64,000 nt of DNA from Tenrec ecaudatus (lineage: Eukaryota > Chordata > Mammalia > Afrosoricida > Tenrecidae): NCBI RefSeq assembly GCF_050624435.1, contig NC_134539.1:145424025-145488024 (forward strand). The letters run 5' to 3'. A program made the position numbers and the translations under genes. Below are positions 1 to 12,789 of the stretch, piece by piece. The notes below the pieces were generated by a model. The model was not told the DNA's origin. It did no database searches and saw only the letters and a program-made list of their open reading frames with translations. Every line of letters starts with the position of its first letter. Within the stretch, counting starts at the first letter, position 1.

Positions 1-116
1 AGAAATTCAAAGATTGGCAAAACTTGAGATGCGCCCAACTTTGCTGGTGGGAAGTCTCCCAAATCCTCTGCTTAGAGGCTTCAATCATCACAGCTACCTG
101 TACTGCAAAGTGCTTC

Positions 117-168
117 GTGTGTGTGTGTGTGTGCGTGTGTGTGCGCGCGCACGTGTGTGTGTGTGTGG
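117..168. repeat. (TG)n microsatellite
   Basis: Interrupted by a short cgcgcgcacg stretch. Confidence 0.9.
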
Positions 169-169
169 T

Positions 170-535
170 TAGGTCCTGTTCTGTTGGTTCAGGCTCATAG
201 TGACTATACACAACAGGATGAAACACTACACACTCCTTCACCATCCTCACAATTGCTGTTAATCTTCCGCCTAATGTTGTAACTACTGTGTCAATAGGTC
301 TTTCCAAGGATCTTCCTCTTTTTTCGCCGCCTCTCTACTTTCCTAAGCCCGGTGTCCTTTTCCAGGGACGGGTCTCTCCTGAGAACATGTCCAAAGCACT
401 GGAGACAAAGTCTTGCCATTGTGGCTCCGAAGAGCATTCCGGCCATCCTTCTTCCAAGACAGATTTGCTTGTCCTTTTGGCAGCCCGTGACACTGTCCAC
501 ATTCTTCGCCAGTTCCATCATTCAGAGGCCAGGCT
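170..535 (-). mobile_element. RTE LINE 3' end, antisense
   Basis: Contains ccagggacgggtctctcctg, gagcattccggccatccttc and ttccaagacagatttgcttg, the recurrent antisense RTE text whose minus-strand translation includes RRDPSLEKD. Family reference copy: the longer pseudogene at 43845-46430. Confidence 0.65.
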
Positions 536-1107
536 ACAAGAGTCTTAAATAAGAAATTTTACTCCATGACATGGTTCCTAGAAGGTCTCTTTGTAAATGG
601 TGATCATCTACATACAGGAGTGGTCGAGGAGAGAGAGAAAGAAATAACATTGTTTTAGGAACTGTCACCTTGATTGAGGAAAAAGAAAAGGGGCCAGGCA
701 CCAGTGGGAGGCTTGGCTGAGGTGAGAACAGCTGAGAAGGGATGAACGGGATGGGATGAATGGGATGGGACAGGAGTGGTAGGGATTTGAGGAGAGACCA
801 TAAGGCATTGGGGAGGGAGAAGTGCAGGACATGTGATGATCGGTGTTGAGTGCCCATGTGTTCTTTACCTTCTTACATGGAATGCCCACAGGTGCACCAT
901 CAGCAGCCTCATAGTTCTTCCTCCAGCATCACTCACCTGCTCAGGTACACACTCATGCTAAGAGGAGAACTGGGTTTTAGAGCTTTGAGATGATTTTTAG
1001 ATGACTATGTTGAAAGTGGGATGAACCGAAGTAGTAAAGGGAGCGTTTGTAAGTCAGGATCATGGCACCCAGCTGAGTAAGGAGGGAGATGAGGGATGGA
1101 GGGGGTC
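536..1107. other. Intergenic, nothing recognised
   Basis: Contains a short ggatgggatgaatgggatgg run at about 739-770. No gene or repeat family identified. Confidence 0.5.
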
Positions 1108-2365
1108 TTAAAGGTTTGTCTCAAAACAAGGAGTCATCTAAGACTCCCACTACACATCGACTAAGTCCACATGGAAGAAGCACATCAGCCTGTGTGATTT
1201 GAGGATTGTAAATAATAAAACCCAAATCAGGAGGCAAGAATCGTATCAGAGATTATATTGTGAGCACTTAGTTTGCAGAAGGCTCTGGAAGCCAGTGGAA
1301 GCCCAAAATCCATTTGCAGGGTCCTCACCTGGATTGCTACTCCAATGAATCTCTCTGACCGCGCTTGGTCAAGGCACATGAGTAGTCTTGTAGTCTTGTT
1401 AGCATGCAGAGAGCATTGTAAAGTTGATTATGGCTGACGTAGCTGGGTTAGAATGTAATATCCTATCATTCTATCTCAACTTTTGACCCATTTAAAGTTG
1501 TTTCGGTTTTTAATATTTTCTGACGGATCCTAAGGGACGATTGTATAATTGAAGGGAAGAAATCAAGAGACAGACAAAAGTTTTGGGGTGCTCACCTCCA
1601 CTATGGCTCCAGGAACCAGGTCTGAGCAGAGAGATTGTATTCTCTAATTATAGGCCCTCTAATTATAGGTAGCCACATAGGTAACCAAGCTGGCTGTGGC
1701 CTAACCCTCAGTTCATTGGAGGAGTAACCTAACACCAGGGCTGGGGGCAGGTTAGGGGGAATGACACCTCCAGGAGCAGGGAGAGCAATTGCAATGTGCC
1801 TGTTCCTATAGATAAAGCTGCCGGCTGGCCGGATAGCAATCAGTCATGTGCTGTAAGAGGGAACTTTAAGGCAGCACTATTATGGGAGGAGATTGTGGGG
1901 ACCAATCTTGGTTATGAGGATGTGATTGGGACTCATCTCTAGCCCACACGTGGGAAGGCCTCCCTCCACCCAGAATTCTGGCCTGTCAGGCTTCTTAAAA
2001 ACAGGAGAATAAATCATTTGTCTGCATCCACTCTCTTCCCAGTCCTCTGTTTCCCACACTCTGTGATTGAGGTTTGTCTGTTTTCTCTATCACTGTTGCT
2101 GCTGGCCCACTTTTTATGTCTGTGCTTTATTTTCGTATGATTTTCTGTGTATGAAATCAGGGACAGGCAGACCTAGAGCGACAGTCACTGGCTAAGGACA
2201 TGGCAGGAGCAGGTGGGGGAAAACGGGGAGCTACCAGTCAAGAGTAGGAGAAGAAAATGTTCTCAGATTGACTGTGGTGATGATGGCCCTAGTCTTCATC
2301 ACAGGACTGCACCAGCAAACTGTATGATATGTGAGGAACACGCCAATAAAATGATTTAATTTAAA
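1108..2365 (+). mobile_element. LINE 3' end (family A), interrupted by an LTR-like block
   Basis: Parts 1108-1545 and 2040-2365 match, in order, the copy at 12790-13690 (ggtcttaaaggtttg, agtccacatggaagaagcac, then tatgaaatcagggacaggc). The element ends in aataaaatgatttaattt, a poly(A)-type terminus. Family A is interspersed and has no coding frame here; I believe it is an afrotherian LINE 3' UTR. Confidence 0.6.
1545..2040 (+). mobile_element. LTR-like insertion in the family A LINE
   Basis: About 495 bp with no counterpart in the sister copy at 12.8 kb. It contains gaataaatcatttgtctgca near its right end, like an LTR polyadenylation region, and ataaagctgcc further left. No gag, pol or env frame is present. 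Family not recognised. Confidence 0.4.
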
Positions 2366-3046
2366 AAGGGAGAATCACATACGCAGTGGGTTTCTGGGAC
2401 TCTGTCGCTGTTTTAAGGAGGTGGATTGCACAGTCACATGCAGTCTGTTTTGCTTTGATGTGTTAAATCCCTAAAATAAAAGGGAAAAATATTTCACAAA
2501 ATAAATGGAATTTTAAATTTTTAAATAAATAACAAATAAATTCCTGAAGATTCAATAAAAAAAAATACGAGTGTGTGGAAACAAGGAAGGGGAAATTTGT
2601 GAATAACTCTGACAGGATAAGTTATAAATTGGATTAATTTGGTTCTAGGAGGTCCTTACTTGATGTGCACTTGTTCATGTGTCTTCCTAGCTTAGAAATG
2701 TTTCTTACGATCCATGGTCCTCTTGAGCGGTCATTGTATTTTATTTTGGTTATTCATGTAATTGTTTTTCTAATTGTGGCAAAAGTATGCACCACAAAAC
2801 ATGCTCCAATTCCACAACTTCTATGTGTGTAATTCAGGGCCATTGATTATACTCTTTGTGCTGCACGACTATTATTGATCTCCTTTTCCAAATTATTTCC
2901 CCCCCACTAACATAAACTCAATGTTCCTACGTAACAACTCTTTCTCCTTCACCCGTTGGCCAAGTCTGGCTTCTTTTTGTTCTGTCTTTCTTGAAAGAAA
3001 GAAGTTTTCTTGATATAATATTCATATCTCATACACTTCCATGGCG
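2366..3046. other. Intergenic, AT-rich, nothing recognised
   Basis: No coding frame with support and no repeat landmarks beyond A/T-rich text. Confidence 0.5.
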
Positions 3047-3230
3047 AAATTATTTTTTAAAATCATTTTATTGGGGATTCATACAATTCTTATCACAATC
3101 CATACATACATCAATTGTGTCAAGCGCATTTGCACATTCATTGCCCTCATCCGGTTAAATCGCTTTAAACAGAGCTGCATATACATCATCACCATCAGGT
3201 CTAATGCTGGAGTGGTCATTTTAAATGAAC
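3047..3230 (-). mobile_element. LINE 3' end (family B), antisense
   Basis: The antisense tail starts with the complement of aataaaatgatttt, followed by attcttatcacaatccatac and caattgtgtcaagcgcattt. The same strings appear in sense at 41170-41268. Strongly 5'-truncated. Confidence 0.65.
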
Positions 3231-3469
3231 ACCGTTGGCTGTCCATACTCACATGAAGTTGAAGGATTTAATTTTACAACAAGATCCAATAAATTTAACT
3301 CACAGGAGACTGTATTCATGGGACTCTGCTCTCTTAAAGAACAGCGAGCCTCTTCTCAAGCTCTCCTTCGTAGTCACGGAGTCTAGAATGAAAAGAGGAA
3401 ATCTGTGTTTGCTGAATACGGTGACCACTGAGCAGAAGGCTGTGTATGGGGTTCATACAAATACAGTTC

Positions 3470-3831
3470 CCCTGCTGTTGAGTCCGTTCCAACTCAGAAC
3501 AGGCAGCTTCATATTGCTCCCAGGGATCAGCTGTGGATTTGAACTGCTAACTTTGAAGTTATCAGCCCAATGTTGAACCCACAGAGACTCCAGGCATCCC
3601 TACAGTTTGAATCAGCAGCTGCTAATACAACTCACTCACTCTCTCACTCACTGCCATTGAGTTGGTTGGTTCTGACTGATGGTGACCCTGTAGGACAGAG
3701 GAGAACCGCCCCTGTGGGGTTCTGAGACTGTGACTCAATGAGTATAGGTCTCATCTTTCTTCTGAGGAGAGGCTGGTGGTTTCTAACTGATGCTGAAAGC
3801 GCAGTTAACTGACTGCGCCAGGAGGGCTCCC
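3470..3831 (-). repeat. Two AfroSINEs, antisense, adjacent
   Basis: A worn copy (3470-3595) and a clearer one (3648-3831) that starts actcactgccattgagttgg and ends at ggagggctccc. An (ACTC)n run lies between them. Confidence 0.65.
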
Positions 3832-3894
3832 TTCAAATTCAACCACTTGTACCACAATCCAGTTCACAGGTTCGCATTGGGTTCCCAAGTGTGT

Positions 3895-4300
3895 TGCTGA
3901 GGTCAGTTGCTGTCATGTCGTCTCCAGCTCATGGTGACCTTGTGGACAACAGAATGAAACATTGTCCATCCTGTGCCATCTTCATGGTCTTGGATCCACT
4001 TGAGTGCATTGTTGTTAGGGGTCATCGGGTCGGTTCTGACCCGTAGCCAACCTATGCACAACAGAACAAAATACTGCCTAGTCCTGCCCATCCTTACAGT
4101 TGAGCCATGTCTCAACCCATTGTGGCCGCCATGGTGTCAATCCATCTCCTTGATGGCCTACCTCTTGTCTGCTGCCTGTCCACTTTAGCAAACATGATGT
4201 GCTTCTCCAGGGACTGTTCTCTCCTGACCACTAAGTCTCGCCGTCCTCGCCTCTAAGGAGCACTCTGGCTGTTCTTCTTCCAAGAGGTTGTAGCCACTGT
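3895..4300 (-). mobile_element. Two RTE LINE 3' ends, antisense, head to tail
   Basis: A short copy (3895-4012) is followed by one starting ttgttaggggtcatcggg that runs to about 4300. Each starts with the gttg-rich complement of an RTE caacaac tail and the string caacagaa. The second probably inserted into the first. Confidence 0.55.
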
Positions 4301-4417
4301 GTGTTGTGACTATGTCAAGCCCCGCCTAGGGCCACTACGGCAGACAACACTCAGTCTCACTGGGTCATTTTTGCAAGTAGATCATCAAGTCTTCTGTCCC
4401 CCTGTCTTAGCCTAGAG

Positions 4418-4611
4418 CAGTGGTTCTCAACCTTCCTCAGGCCGTGACCCTTTCATACAGTTCCTCATGTGGTGGTGACCCCCCAACCATCACATTATTT
4501 TTGTTGCTACTTATAACTGTCATTTTTCTACTGTTACGAATTTGGGGCAACCCCTGTGAATGGGTCGTTTAACCCCCAAAGGGGTCTTGACCCACAGGTT
4601 GAGAACCGCTG
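4418..4611 (+). mobile_element. SPIN-type non-autonomous hAT element with perfect target duplication
   Basis: A 194-bp element starting cagtggttctcaacc and ending ggttgagaaccgctg, with internal text of the kind I know from rodent URR1/SPIN elements (gtgaccc, cccctgtgaa, aaaggggtc). It is flanked by identical 8-mers gcctagag (4410-4417 and 4612-4619). The TA-centred target fits the Buster/SPIN preference nnnTAnnn. Confidence 0.88.
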
Positions 4612-6003
4612 GCCTAGAGACTCCACTGGAAACTGTCCACTGTGGGGCCACCTGCTGGCATTTGAAATACGATGCTTACAGCATCCTACAGCAGGATGCA
4701 AGCCACTATATTATACAAAATGATAGCCAGATGGTGGAGATAACTCATCAAATGCTTTGTTAAAACAGGGACAAATATTATAGCGAAAGCATTTTTCTCT
4801 TACCCACTAACCTAGCGAATATGTCGCAAAGGGAAGTGGGCTTAATTGGCTGTCGCCCATTCAAAGAGAGGCAGTGGTGTCTATTAGGGACCGGAGCAGG
4901 TTCATCTTAAATGCTCCCAAGTCATGCGGCTAACAATTCTGGCCACTGAGCTGCTGTGGGCTTGTGTCACACCTGCCGGTACTTGGTCATCAGAATCTCT
5001 TAACACCTCAAGGGCTTCAAGAGGGAAGACCATGCTTTGAAACTGACACTGCTTGATGTGATTGACCTGTGGAATGATATGAGGTCTGTGTTCACTCCCA
5101 ATGAAATGATCTTGAGGGGAAAAAATGTTGGGGGGAAAATATTGTTGGGTGTGAAAAAAAAAAGAAAAGGATCTCTTGTTTTTAAAATTGTTGTGTCTTC
5201 TAGAGTCCCTTCAATTTATCTTTTTTAGAAATTTCTCCTCTCCCTGCCACCCGGTCTTTAGACCACAACGTGATAAAACATATTATTCAGATTTGGAAAT
5301 AGAGACATAAGCATGGAAAGTCTCCTCCAGACTCATGTGCTATCAATATCCTGGTCCATTAATTTCCAGCATTAGCTGGATATCTCTACATCAGCAAACT
5401 CATTTTGTATGTGTAAGTTTAAAAAAAGAAGTTCATGCTTTAGATTCCCTCCTTTTGTACTCCTATAGTGTAGAGTCTGCCAACAGTGATGCTGCAGTCT
5501 CAATGACAAGCCCTTGTGGCTTGGCTATAGTTCCTAGGATTTATGGCCCCACCTGCATTTGGGACAGCTGGTGACTCCTGTTATTTTCCCACTGGACTTT
5601 TGTTCCCTTTCCACAAAGCGCCGCCCCCCATTTCCAGGGGGAGTCTAACTTTCTTTGCCTGAGGAGCAAAAAGACAAGGGAACGCTAACCAGCCAAGCAA
5701 TGTCTTCGTCATCTGTGAGTCCTGTGTTATCTTGAGAACCTCCAGACGCTGGCTAAAGTAAGATCATCAACTGGACTGACCTTTCTAGAAGAAAGCTAAA
5801 CAACACACACCAAGATTCCTTATGATGGTGGTACCCTTGGTCCAAGAAATTCTGCATCAAAGACTCTATCCTCAGGAAATCACGTAAAGCAGAGTTTGTC
5901 AAAAGGCGCTCACGCTTCCTGGTGAAGGAGAACACCTCAATTGTCTCAGAGAACTGGCTAAATCAGGAGGGTGTCCTTGAAGGATGGTATGGTCACTGGG
6001 GAA

Positions 6004-6130
6004 AGCTCGCTGCCGTCCAGTCTATTCGGACGCTCTGCGACCCTATAGGGCAGGGAGGAACTGCCCCTCTGGGTTTCTCAGATGCTCTCTCTTTACGGGA
6101 GTAGAAAGCGTCCTCTTCCTGCCACTGGGG
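6004..6130 (-). repeat. AfroSINE fragment, antisense
   Basis: gaccctatagggcagggagg and tctttacgggagtagaaagc identify the body. The tRNA-like head is missing. Confidence 0.6.
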
Positions 6131-6254
6131 CAAAAGCAGGCACAAATATGCCTTAAAAATACAAGTAACCAGGAATGAGTTCTGGAAGTGGTTAAGACAT
6201 GAACATGAAACACAAACTTATACAGGAATGTCCCAAATCTGATTCTTTCGAAGC

Positions 6255-6340
6255 AATTCTTCTTATGGAGATACAATTCACCTAATACGATGTCCACCTT
6301 TCCGACTTTGATCTTGATGTTTGCAAGCGCTGAAGCGAAA
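6255..6340 (-). mobile_element. Possible antisense L1 3' UTR scrap
   Basis: cttatggagatacaattcac resembles the antisense L1 3' UTR string ending in tataattcac. Too short to date or bound precisely. Confidence 0.3.
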
Positions 6341-7747
6341 GGACTCTCGGTCAGGACGCGACGTGACTTGTATTCATTTTGCTTATTCTCTAGAGCTACG
6401 GGAGTGGATATTATATACTTTCAGAATGAGAAAAACAAACATCCCCTTCCCTTTAGGAGCCCCTCCCTCATGAACTAGAAGAGGCTTTGTTGCAGTTCCC
6501 GCTCTTCCATTGTCCCTGCATCTCGCCAATCCCCGACTCATTCCGGAATTACTTCAGACAGCCTGGTTCCCGAGACGCCGAGCACTAGATCTGTGCCGCA
6601 CCCAGAATCCACTCCATGTGCCATGGCCTTGCTCCTAACTTTTCTCTGTGGTCGCTTTGGCGCTCATCGGAGAACTGCTTGGGAAGATGTGCATGTCCCG
6701 GCCGGCTGCCTCTGCATTTTCTTCCCCATCAGATGATTGGTGAATACCTTCCCAGGCCCGCATCCTCCGAGTGCTCCCTGTTAGCAGCTCTGGTGATGAA
6801 ATGATGCCCTTCTTCTCTTTGAATTTGAATATAATATTTTTTTTTTACCCAGGACTCTCTTGACTATGTTCGAAAGTGTCCTGGCCTCTGTCTTAAACTT
6901 GCCCTTTCTTGGAACTTCAAATGAAACAAGAAAAAGTATGAACTGCCTCGATGGCAGTGAATTTGTGACACGCATCAGACTTACACACCAGCAGGACAGG
7001 ATGGAAGGCTGAGAACATGAAGCCAGCTGAGAGGTGAACACGGGACTCCCTGGCTGGGACTTCTGCAGGTCACGGGCTGTTCATCAGGTGATGTAATGAG
7101 CCTCCTGATCTTGGGGAGATATACTTCATATTTCCCATACACAGACCAAGTCCTGGGCTGGAGGAGTTCTGTGGTTGTTCTCCCAGGAGTAGTAGGGTCA
7201 GGTAAACTGTATCTTTATGAAATACTTACTTAGCATGTGTGAACTACATGCCTCCAGGCAGATTGCCATATAAACTCACTGCCATCCAGTGACAGTCTCG
7301 GGAACCCGCAGGGGCAGTTCTTTCCGACCCTAGAGGCAACCCCTAGAGGCAACTACGAGTAAGGGGCAGAGTCTGCCTTCAAGCTCAGTTGTACTGTGAG
7401 TCAAGTCCTGTCCTAGTAAACTGTGAATGGCTGAGAGGTGAGTGTCCAGTCTTATTTATTTCCGAGTGGCCAGTATGAACCACAAAGCACAGCTCAGCGA
7501 GGGCTTAGTAAATGTTTGTACTAGCACGAAGGAAAGAATAGAAACCAGGAAGCAAACCGAGAGAGATCCGGGGTTGGGCAATACAGAACATATAGGCATG
7601 GTCTCAGTTTGGCAAGGGAGACAATGGATGCGGAAGCCTATCCACTGAACTTGACTTAGGTAAACATCGACTGGCACATCAATGGGCCTTCCCCTGGCTG
7701 TGATCATAATTACCTGGGGTGTGATTTTAAAAATTGCGGTGGAATTC

Positions 7748-8110
7748 GTTGCTGTTATTGTTGATAGCTACCCTGAAGTCGGTTACGACTCACAACAACA
7801 AGAACATGCAAACAGAACAAGGCCAACACTGCCCGGTCCTGTGCCATCCTCCCAGGGGCTGTTTCGTCGGAGCCCCTTGGCGCGTCCACTGTGTCAATCC
7901 AGCTCATGACCATCCTCCTCCTTCTTGGAAGACCCTCTACTTGCCCAGCACGATGTCCTCTTCCAGGGATACCGGGTCCCTTCTGAGAGCAGGTCTCACA
8001 TAGATGAGACAAAGTCTTGCCCTCCTCCATTCAAAGAAGCATTATCATTAGAGTTCTTCGCAGACACATTTGTTGGTTCTTCTGGCCGTCAATGGTACAT
8101 TCAATACACC
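7748..8110 (-). mobile_element. RTE LINE 3' end, antisense
   Basis: Strings cactgcccggtcctgtgcca, gatgtcctcttccagggata and agacaaagtcttgccctcct place it in the RTE 3' family. No intact frame. Confidence 0.6.
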
Positions 8111-8799
8111 CTTTAAAAACCCAACCTCATCAAAAATCTCTTTCAAATATTTCAGACTATGGCTCTAGGCCTTGGTTTTTGTTTTTTTTTAAGCACTCTG
8201 GGAAATGACAGCCTAGGACACGATACGGGCAGTTTCACTCTGTCACGTGGGGTTGCTGTGTGTCAGAATGGGCTCGGTGGCACCCCACAGCACCGTGCGT
8301 TTGTAGATAGATGTATATGGTCCTGCCCGTGGGGTCCAGTGACATGTTCCCTTTCCCCCTTTGGAAACGTGCACATGGTTCCGGATGGATTTTTCCATCA
8401 TAGGAGTAAAAGCCACTTGCGACTCTCCGCTGGACGCTGGAAGCTAATGACCAGAAGGATCCTATTCTAGAAAGAGACGACACTGAAAGCAGGAGGTGGC
8501 CAGTGGGGGGCTGTTTTAGCAAAGTGTTGCTAAATGTTTAGTGTTATGGTCAAAGTCTTCCTGGGAAGTAAACAAGTAAGTGATGCAATGGGATTGCAGG
8601 AATATTCAACTTTAGACTCTGAAGCCTGGTCTTTGTAGTTTTATTTAAAAATCAGAATGGGGAAAGATATAAAGTCATTAAGAATGTCACATACAAGGTG
8701 CTTTAAAAGTTATCAAACAAATGCTGCCGTGCATTCTTCACCCTAAGAGCCTAGGCATTCTTATTTATGGTTAACGAAATGTAGCTCACTGTACCCCCC

Positions 8800-9003
8800 A
8801 AAATCAAACTCACTGCCACCAAGTCAATTCCAACTCATAGCAACCCTGTAGCACAGGGCAGAGCTGTCCCTGGGGCTTACAGAGGTGGTGGATCTTTATG
8901 AGAGCAGAAATCTCCCTCCTTCTCCTGCAGAGCAAAAGTGGGTTTGAACAAGTATCCTTGTGGTCGGCAGCCCAACACATAACCCACTGTGCCACCAAAG
9001 CTC
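8800..9003 (-). repeat. AfroSINE, antisense, full length
   Basis: Runs from actcactgccaccaagtcaa to gtgccaccaaagctcc, including the tRNA-like head complement cagcccaacacataaccc. Confidence 0.75.
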
Positions 9004-9499
9004 CTTGTCACACACTGTAGGGCATCATCAACTGCAAGAGTTGGTTGACTTCTTTTTATTTATTTTGGTTGATCATTCGTGACAGAATATGTCCCCAAAC
9101 AATATAAAATAGCCGCTTGACTTGCCCAGATTCCTTGGATGCTGTCTTAGTGTTTTGTTTTCCCATTTGCTCTGCCCAATTAAATTTCAATGATTAGTTG
9201 AAATGACTCTTTGGAATGTCATGTGAGTCGTAATCGATTCATATTGCCCTTCCAGCCATGACCCTTTATGTGATATATTATAATTCTAGATTCCACATGC
9301 TTGTGGCTATAACCCCCTTTTGAAGGACAATATCTGCGAAGGAACAGGAATAGGATGAGACTAAGACCTGACCTTAGTAGAGAGTCTGAGTCAGGCCCCA
9401 CTCTGTTAAATGGTTGTCTTCATTACTGTTGTTTGTAAACGGATGAGAAATGAGATGCTACATCTGAGAAGAGAAAACTGCTTCTGAATCGCTGTGCCT

Positions 9500-9830
9500 G
9501 TTGGGGACCGTCAAGCCGGTTTCAACTCATAGTGACCTCTGTACAACAGAACGAAACATTGCCCGGTCCTGGGCCACCCTTGAAATTGTTCTACATTTGA
9601 GTCCATCATGAAGCCACGGTGTCAATCTGTCTTATTGGAGGTTTTCCTCTTTTCCGCTGTTCTGCTATTTTACCAAGCATGGTGTCCTTCTCCAGGGACC
9701 GGTCTCTCCTGACAACATGTCCAAAGTATGCGAGATGAAGTTCCACCATCCTTGCCTCCAAGGAGCATTCTGGCTGTACTTCTTCCAAGACAGATTTGTT
9801 TGTACTTCTCACGTGGCATGGGGAAAAGCC
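9500..9830 (-). mobile_element. RTE LINE 3' end, antisense
   Basis: Contains ccagggaccggtctctcctg and ggagcattctggctgtactt. The minus-strand frame here includes VRRDRSLEKDTMLGK, the best-preserved version of this RTE C-terminal peptide in the window. Confidence 0.65.
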
Positions 9831-10679
9831 AGGCTGATTAAAATCAAGATCAGTAAGAGGCCAATGCTGACTGGAAATACCCTCCCAGGCCCCAGGTATT
9901 TGTGCATAAATAGGAGACAGACCAGGGGTGGAGAATAAGTTATTATATTTGGGTGAAGGATTACAGGCTAGTTTGATTGGACTATGTAACTCCCGCCAAA
10001 TGGCCCTACCTTGCTTGGGTCTGGTAAGAAGTTGGGGAAGAGGAGTAATTGTAAGCAGCATTCCCTGGGATACCATCCGACTGCATAGGAGATGAGCTGT
10101 CTGGGAAGCAGGGGAGGTGACCTCATCATAGGCAAGAGCCACGAGTGCAGCTTGTCCTTTGGACTCAGCATCTAGCTTATTCCTGCCTGACCTTCAGATT
10201 TGGGGGTGAATAGCACCCATCACCGTGTGAGACATTTCCTCAAACTTTCTAGAGTTTCTCCGAGGACCCGACAATGATTTTGTAAAACCCAGAAATGTAG
10301 TGGGATATATTCAAGGAGGGCATAAGGGGGATATGGAGCAGCATCTTGGAATGCTAGCATCTTGGCTGGACAAGAGTTCAATGCCCGAGTCCTTGGACCT
10401 AGTTTGGAATTAATTCTTACAAAAGAAATTATTGTTACATCCTGTACCACTGATCATTAGATAGTCCAGGCAACCGATCAACCACATAGTACTAAAATCA
10501 TATGGAACAAACTAGAAGATGAAAATAAGTGAATGTACAATTGCTTACCAGTTCACCCAAAGGCTTTTCATTAAGCTCGGCTATGTTGGTGATGTCAGAG
10601 AGGCATTTCTTCAAACACGCTGAAAGCTCAGTGCGGGAAGTTGAGGATATGTGCTACTGGAACTTTGCACCCTAGGAAA

Positions 10680-10775
10680 GGGTCATTCTTTGTCAGAATT
10701 GACTCAGTGTTAGTGAGAGGCTGAATCAGAGTCAACTCAATGGCTGTGAGTTCAGTTTTGGTTGTTTTTCTTTTT
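10680..10775 (+). repeat. AfroSINE 3' tail, sense
   Basis: gtcagaattgactcagtgtt, then a second gagtcaactcaatggctgtg. Only the tail is present, apparently twice. Confidence 0.5.
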
Positions 10776-11487
10776 TTTTGCCCATGAGTGGTTTTGGGAG
10801 AGTTATTGGAATATCTTATAATTATCAGACATGTTCAAGGGGCAAATCACTCTATATTACCATTATAATTTATTTTTGTATTTTGATATATTATATAATT
10901 AATATTAACAATATTATATAAATAATATTAACATTACACTGTATTGTCTTTACACTTAACTATGTAATCAAAACCATCTTTACTAGTAAAAATGAAAATA
11001 ACCACAAGTACATGTCCCTCCTCATTAATGCAGTCAAACTTGGTTTTCCCCAAAACTTTCCTGTTGATGTTATTTTGCATAGTTTTTCCAGGTGCCCATG
11101 ATGGGCAGATTTCAGACTGAGAGAGATGGGAAGAACAGCCTGAGGATCCACATCTGAAAATTAGTCACCGAAAACCTTTTGGATCACCACTGACCATGGT
11201 TTGGGCCATTGTGCTTTGGACAAGTCAGCAGGTGGGATCAGTCACTAGAAGAGGAGATCATGCTTGGTGACTGAGAGGGCCCTCCAGGGTGAGGGAGACC
11301 CTCAGTCAGAGGGGTGTTAGTGGTAATCATGAACAGGACCAGGACCCTTTTGCTCTGTTGTGCTTGAGATCACCACGAGGAGTCGACTTGGCAACAGCCT
11401 TCTGTCTCATCTCCCTTGGTCTTTCCACGTCTTTTCTGACCTCCACCTTTATGAAGATTACGTGGTGGTCATTTTAGATTACGCTCT

Positions 11488-11540
11488 TCAGTGGGGTGTG
11501 CACAATGACATCTTTCAGTGGGGTGTGTGCAATGCTTCCT
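11488..11540. repeat. Short imperfect tandem duplication
   Basis: ttcagtggggtgtgcacaat is followed by ttcagtggggtgtgtgcaat. Confidence 0.7.
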
Positions 11541-12144
11541 CATGATGGCACCCCAAGTATTGCATCTTTGCAGGAACACCACTGATGTGATGCTGTGATC
11601 TTTTCCATGACTGGTCAGTAAGGGGAAAGTACCATGTCCGTTTGTCCCATTAGCAGTGGGCTTATTTTGGGTAGCATGGGTGTCTGTCCGGTTTCTCCAC
11701 TATAAATTACTTGGTTTCCCCCTTTGTAATAAATCAACATTTTATGTTGAAATACATTTTTTAGGCTTGGTAAACAAGTGGGGGAACATCTCCTTCTCAT
11801 CCCACATGCATTCCCTCGGCTTAGCCGCCACTGACACTCCAGATGGAATTTGAGATTCCTCTGGTAATTGTCCAATAGTGATTTTCTAACACTGAGGTTC
11901 CTTTTTTATTTATTACTTGGTGTTCCACCATATGGAAGACAATCCTCCTTATCCTGCACATCTGTTCGGTGGCTTCTATTTCTCAGGGTGGACTCTTCAG
12001 TTGCTGCCTTATTCAATGGATTACAGCCCATTATAATGCACCACGAGCATGATTTATTTTGTTGTTGTCAATCTGCCAAGTGAGGACCCCACCAAGTGGT
12101 TTCTGGGTCCTTTAGGAATTCTCTGAGCACAGTGAAGAAGGAAG

Positions 12145-12246
12145 GACAACCAGAAGGGAGACACAGGAGGGAGGGGGGTGGTGGAAAGGAGGAAAGACAA
12201 CCAGAAGGGAGACAAAGGAGGGAGGGAGGTGGTGGAAAGGAGGAAA
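12145..12246. repeat. Tandem duplication, 51 bp x 2
   Basis: The unit begins gacaaccagaagggagaca at 12145 and again at 12196; purine-rich. Confidence 0.85.
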
Positions 12247-12789
12247 CCATGATTTTTAAAGGGAGGCATGCTGCTCTCCTTGCTTTCATAAGACATGTAT
12301 TAGTCTGGTAGTGAAGGCGTTCTATTGGAAGCTTTGCCCTCTCATCCGCCCCCACTGTTCATCTAAAGAGAGTCCAATCACTTAAGTCTTTAATCTGTAC
12401 AAGTCAACAATTCATGTATTGTGGTCTGAAAAAACCCATCTATACTTGTATAATTTCCTTTTCTCAATCATGCTTTAAAGTCTGTACTATTGACTAAATT
12501 AATGACACTATCAATAGAATTCCCTAATGCCCCCATGGGATGATTTGTAATGATCTTTATTATAACAAAATAATAAGGATGTCTCTCAAGTGAACCAGAG
12601 ATGTATGTAAACCATACATGTATATGAATGGATTTGGCCTCCTACTTAAATCTAGCCCTGATCTAAGAAAAATTAGCTCTTAGGATATGACCCTAATCAA
12701 TACCTATCCTCACGAAGAGAACACTGAAGACGTAGGTGTTACAGCAAAATGTGTCGAAGACACCAGATGGTACCTGGGTATCAGAAAGA

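Larger units (their letters stand above)
4620..7747. other. Intergenic, largely unique
   Basis: Apart from the SINE scrap at 6004 and a possible L1 scrap at 6255, plus weak SINE-like text at 7274-7330, I see nothing. Short open frames lack codon structure or recognisable peptides. Confidence 0.5.
9831..12789. other. Intergenic, mostly unique
   Basis: Holds the SINE tail at 10680, an AT-rich stretch at 10860-10940 and the two small tandem duplications. Nothing else recognised. Confidence 0.5.

Noticed and set aside
9606-10142. 178-residue minus-strand frame
   Set aside because: Its C-terminal part is the RTE 3'-end peptide (RRDRSLEKD); the remainder has no recognisable family and no intact gene structure.
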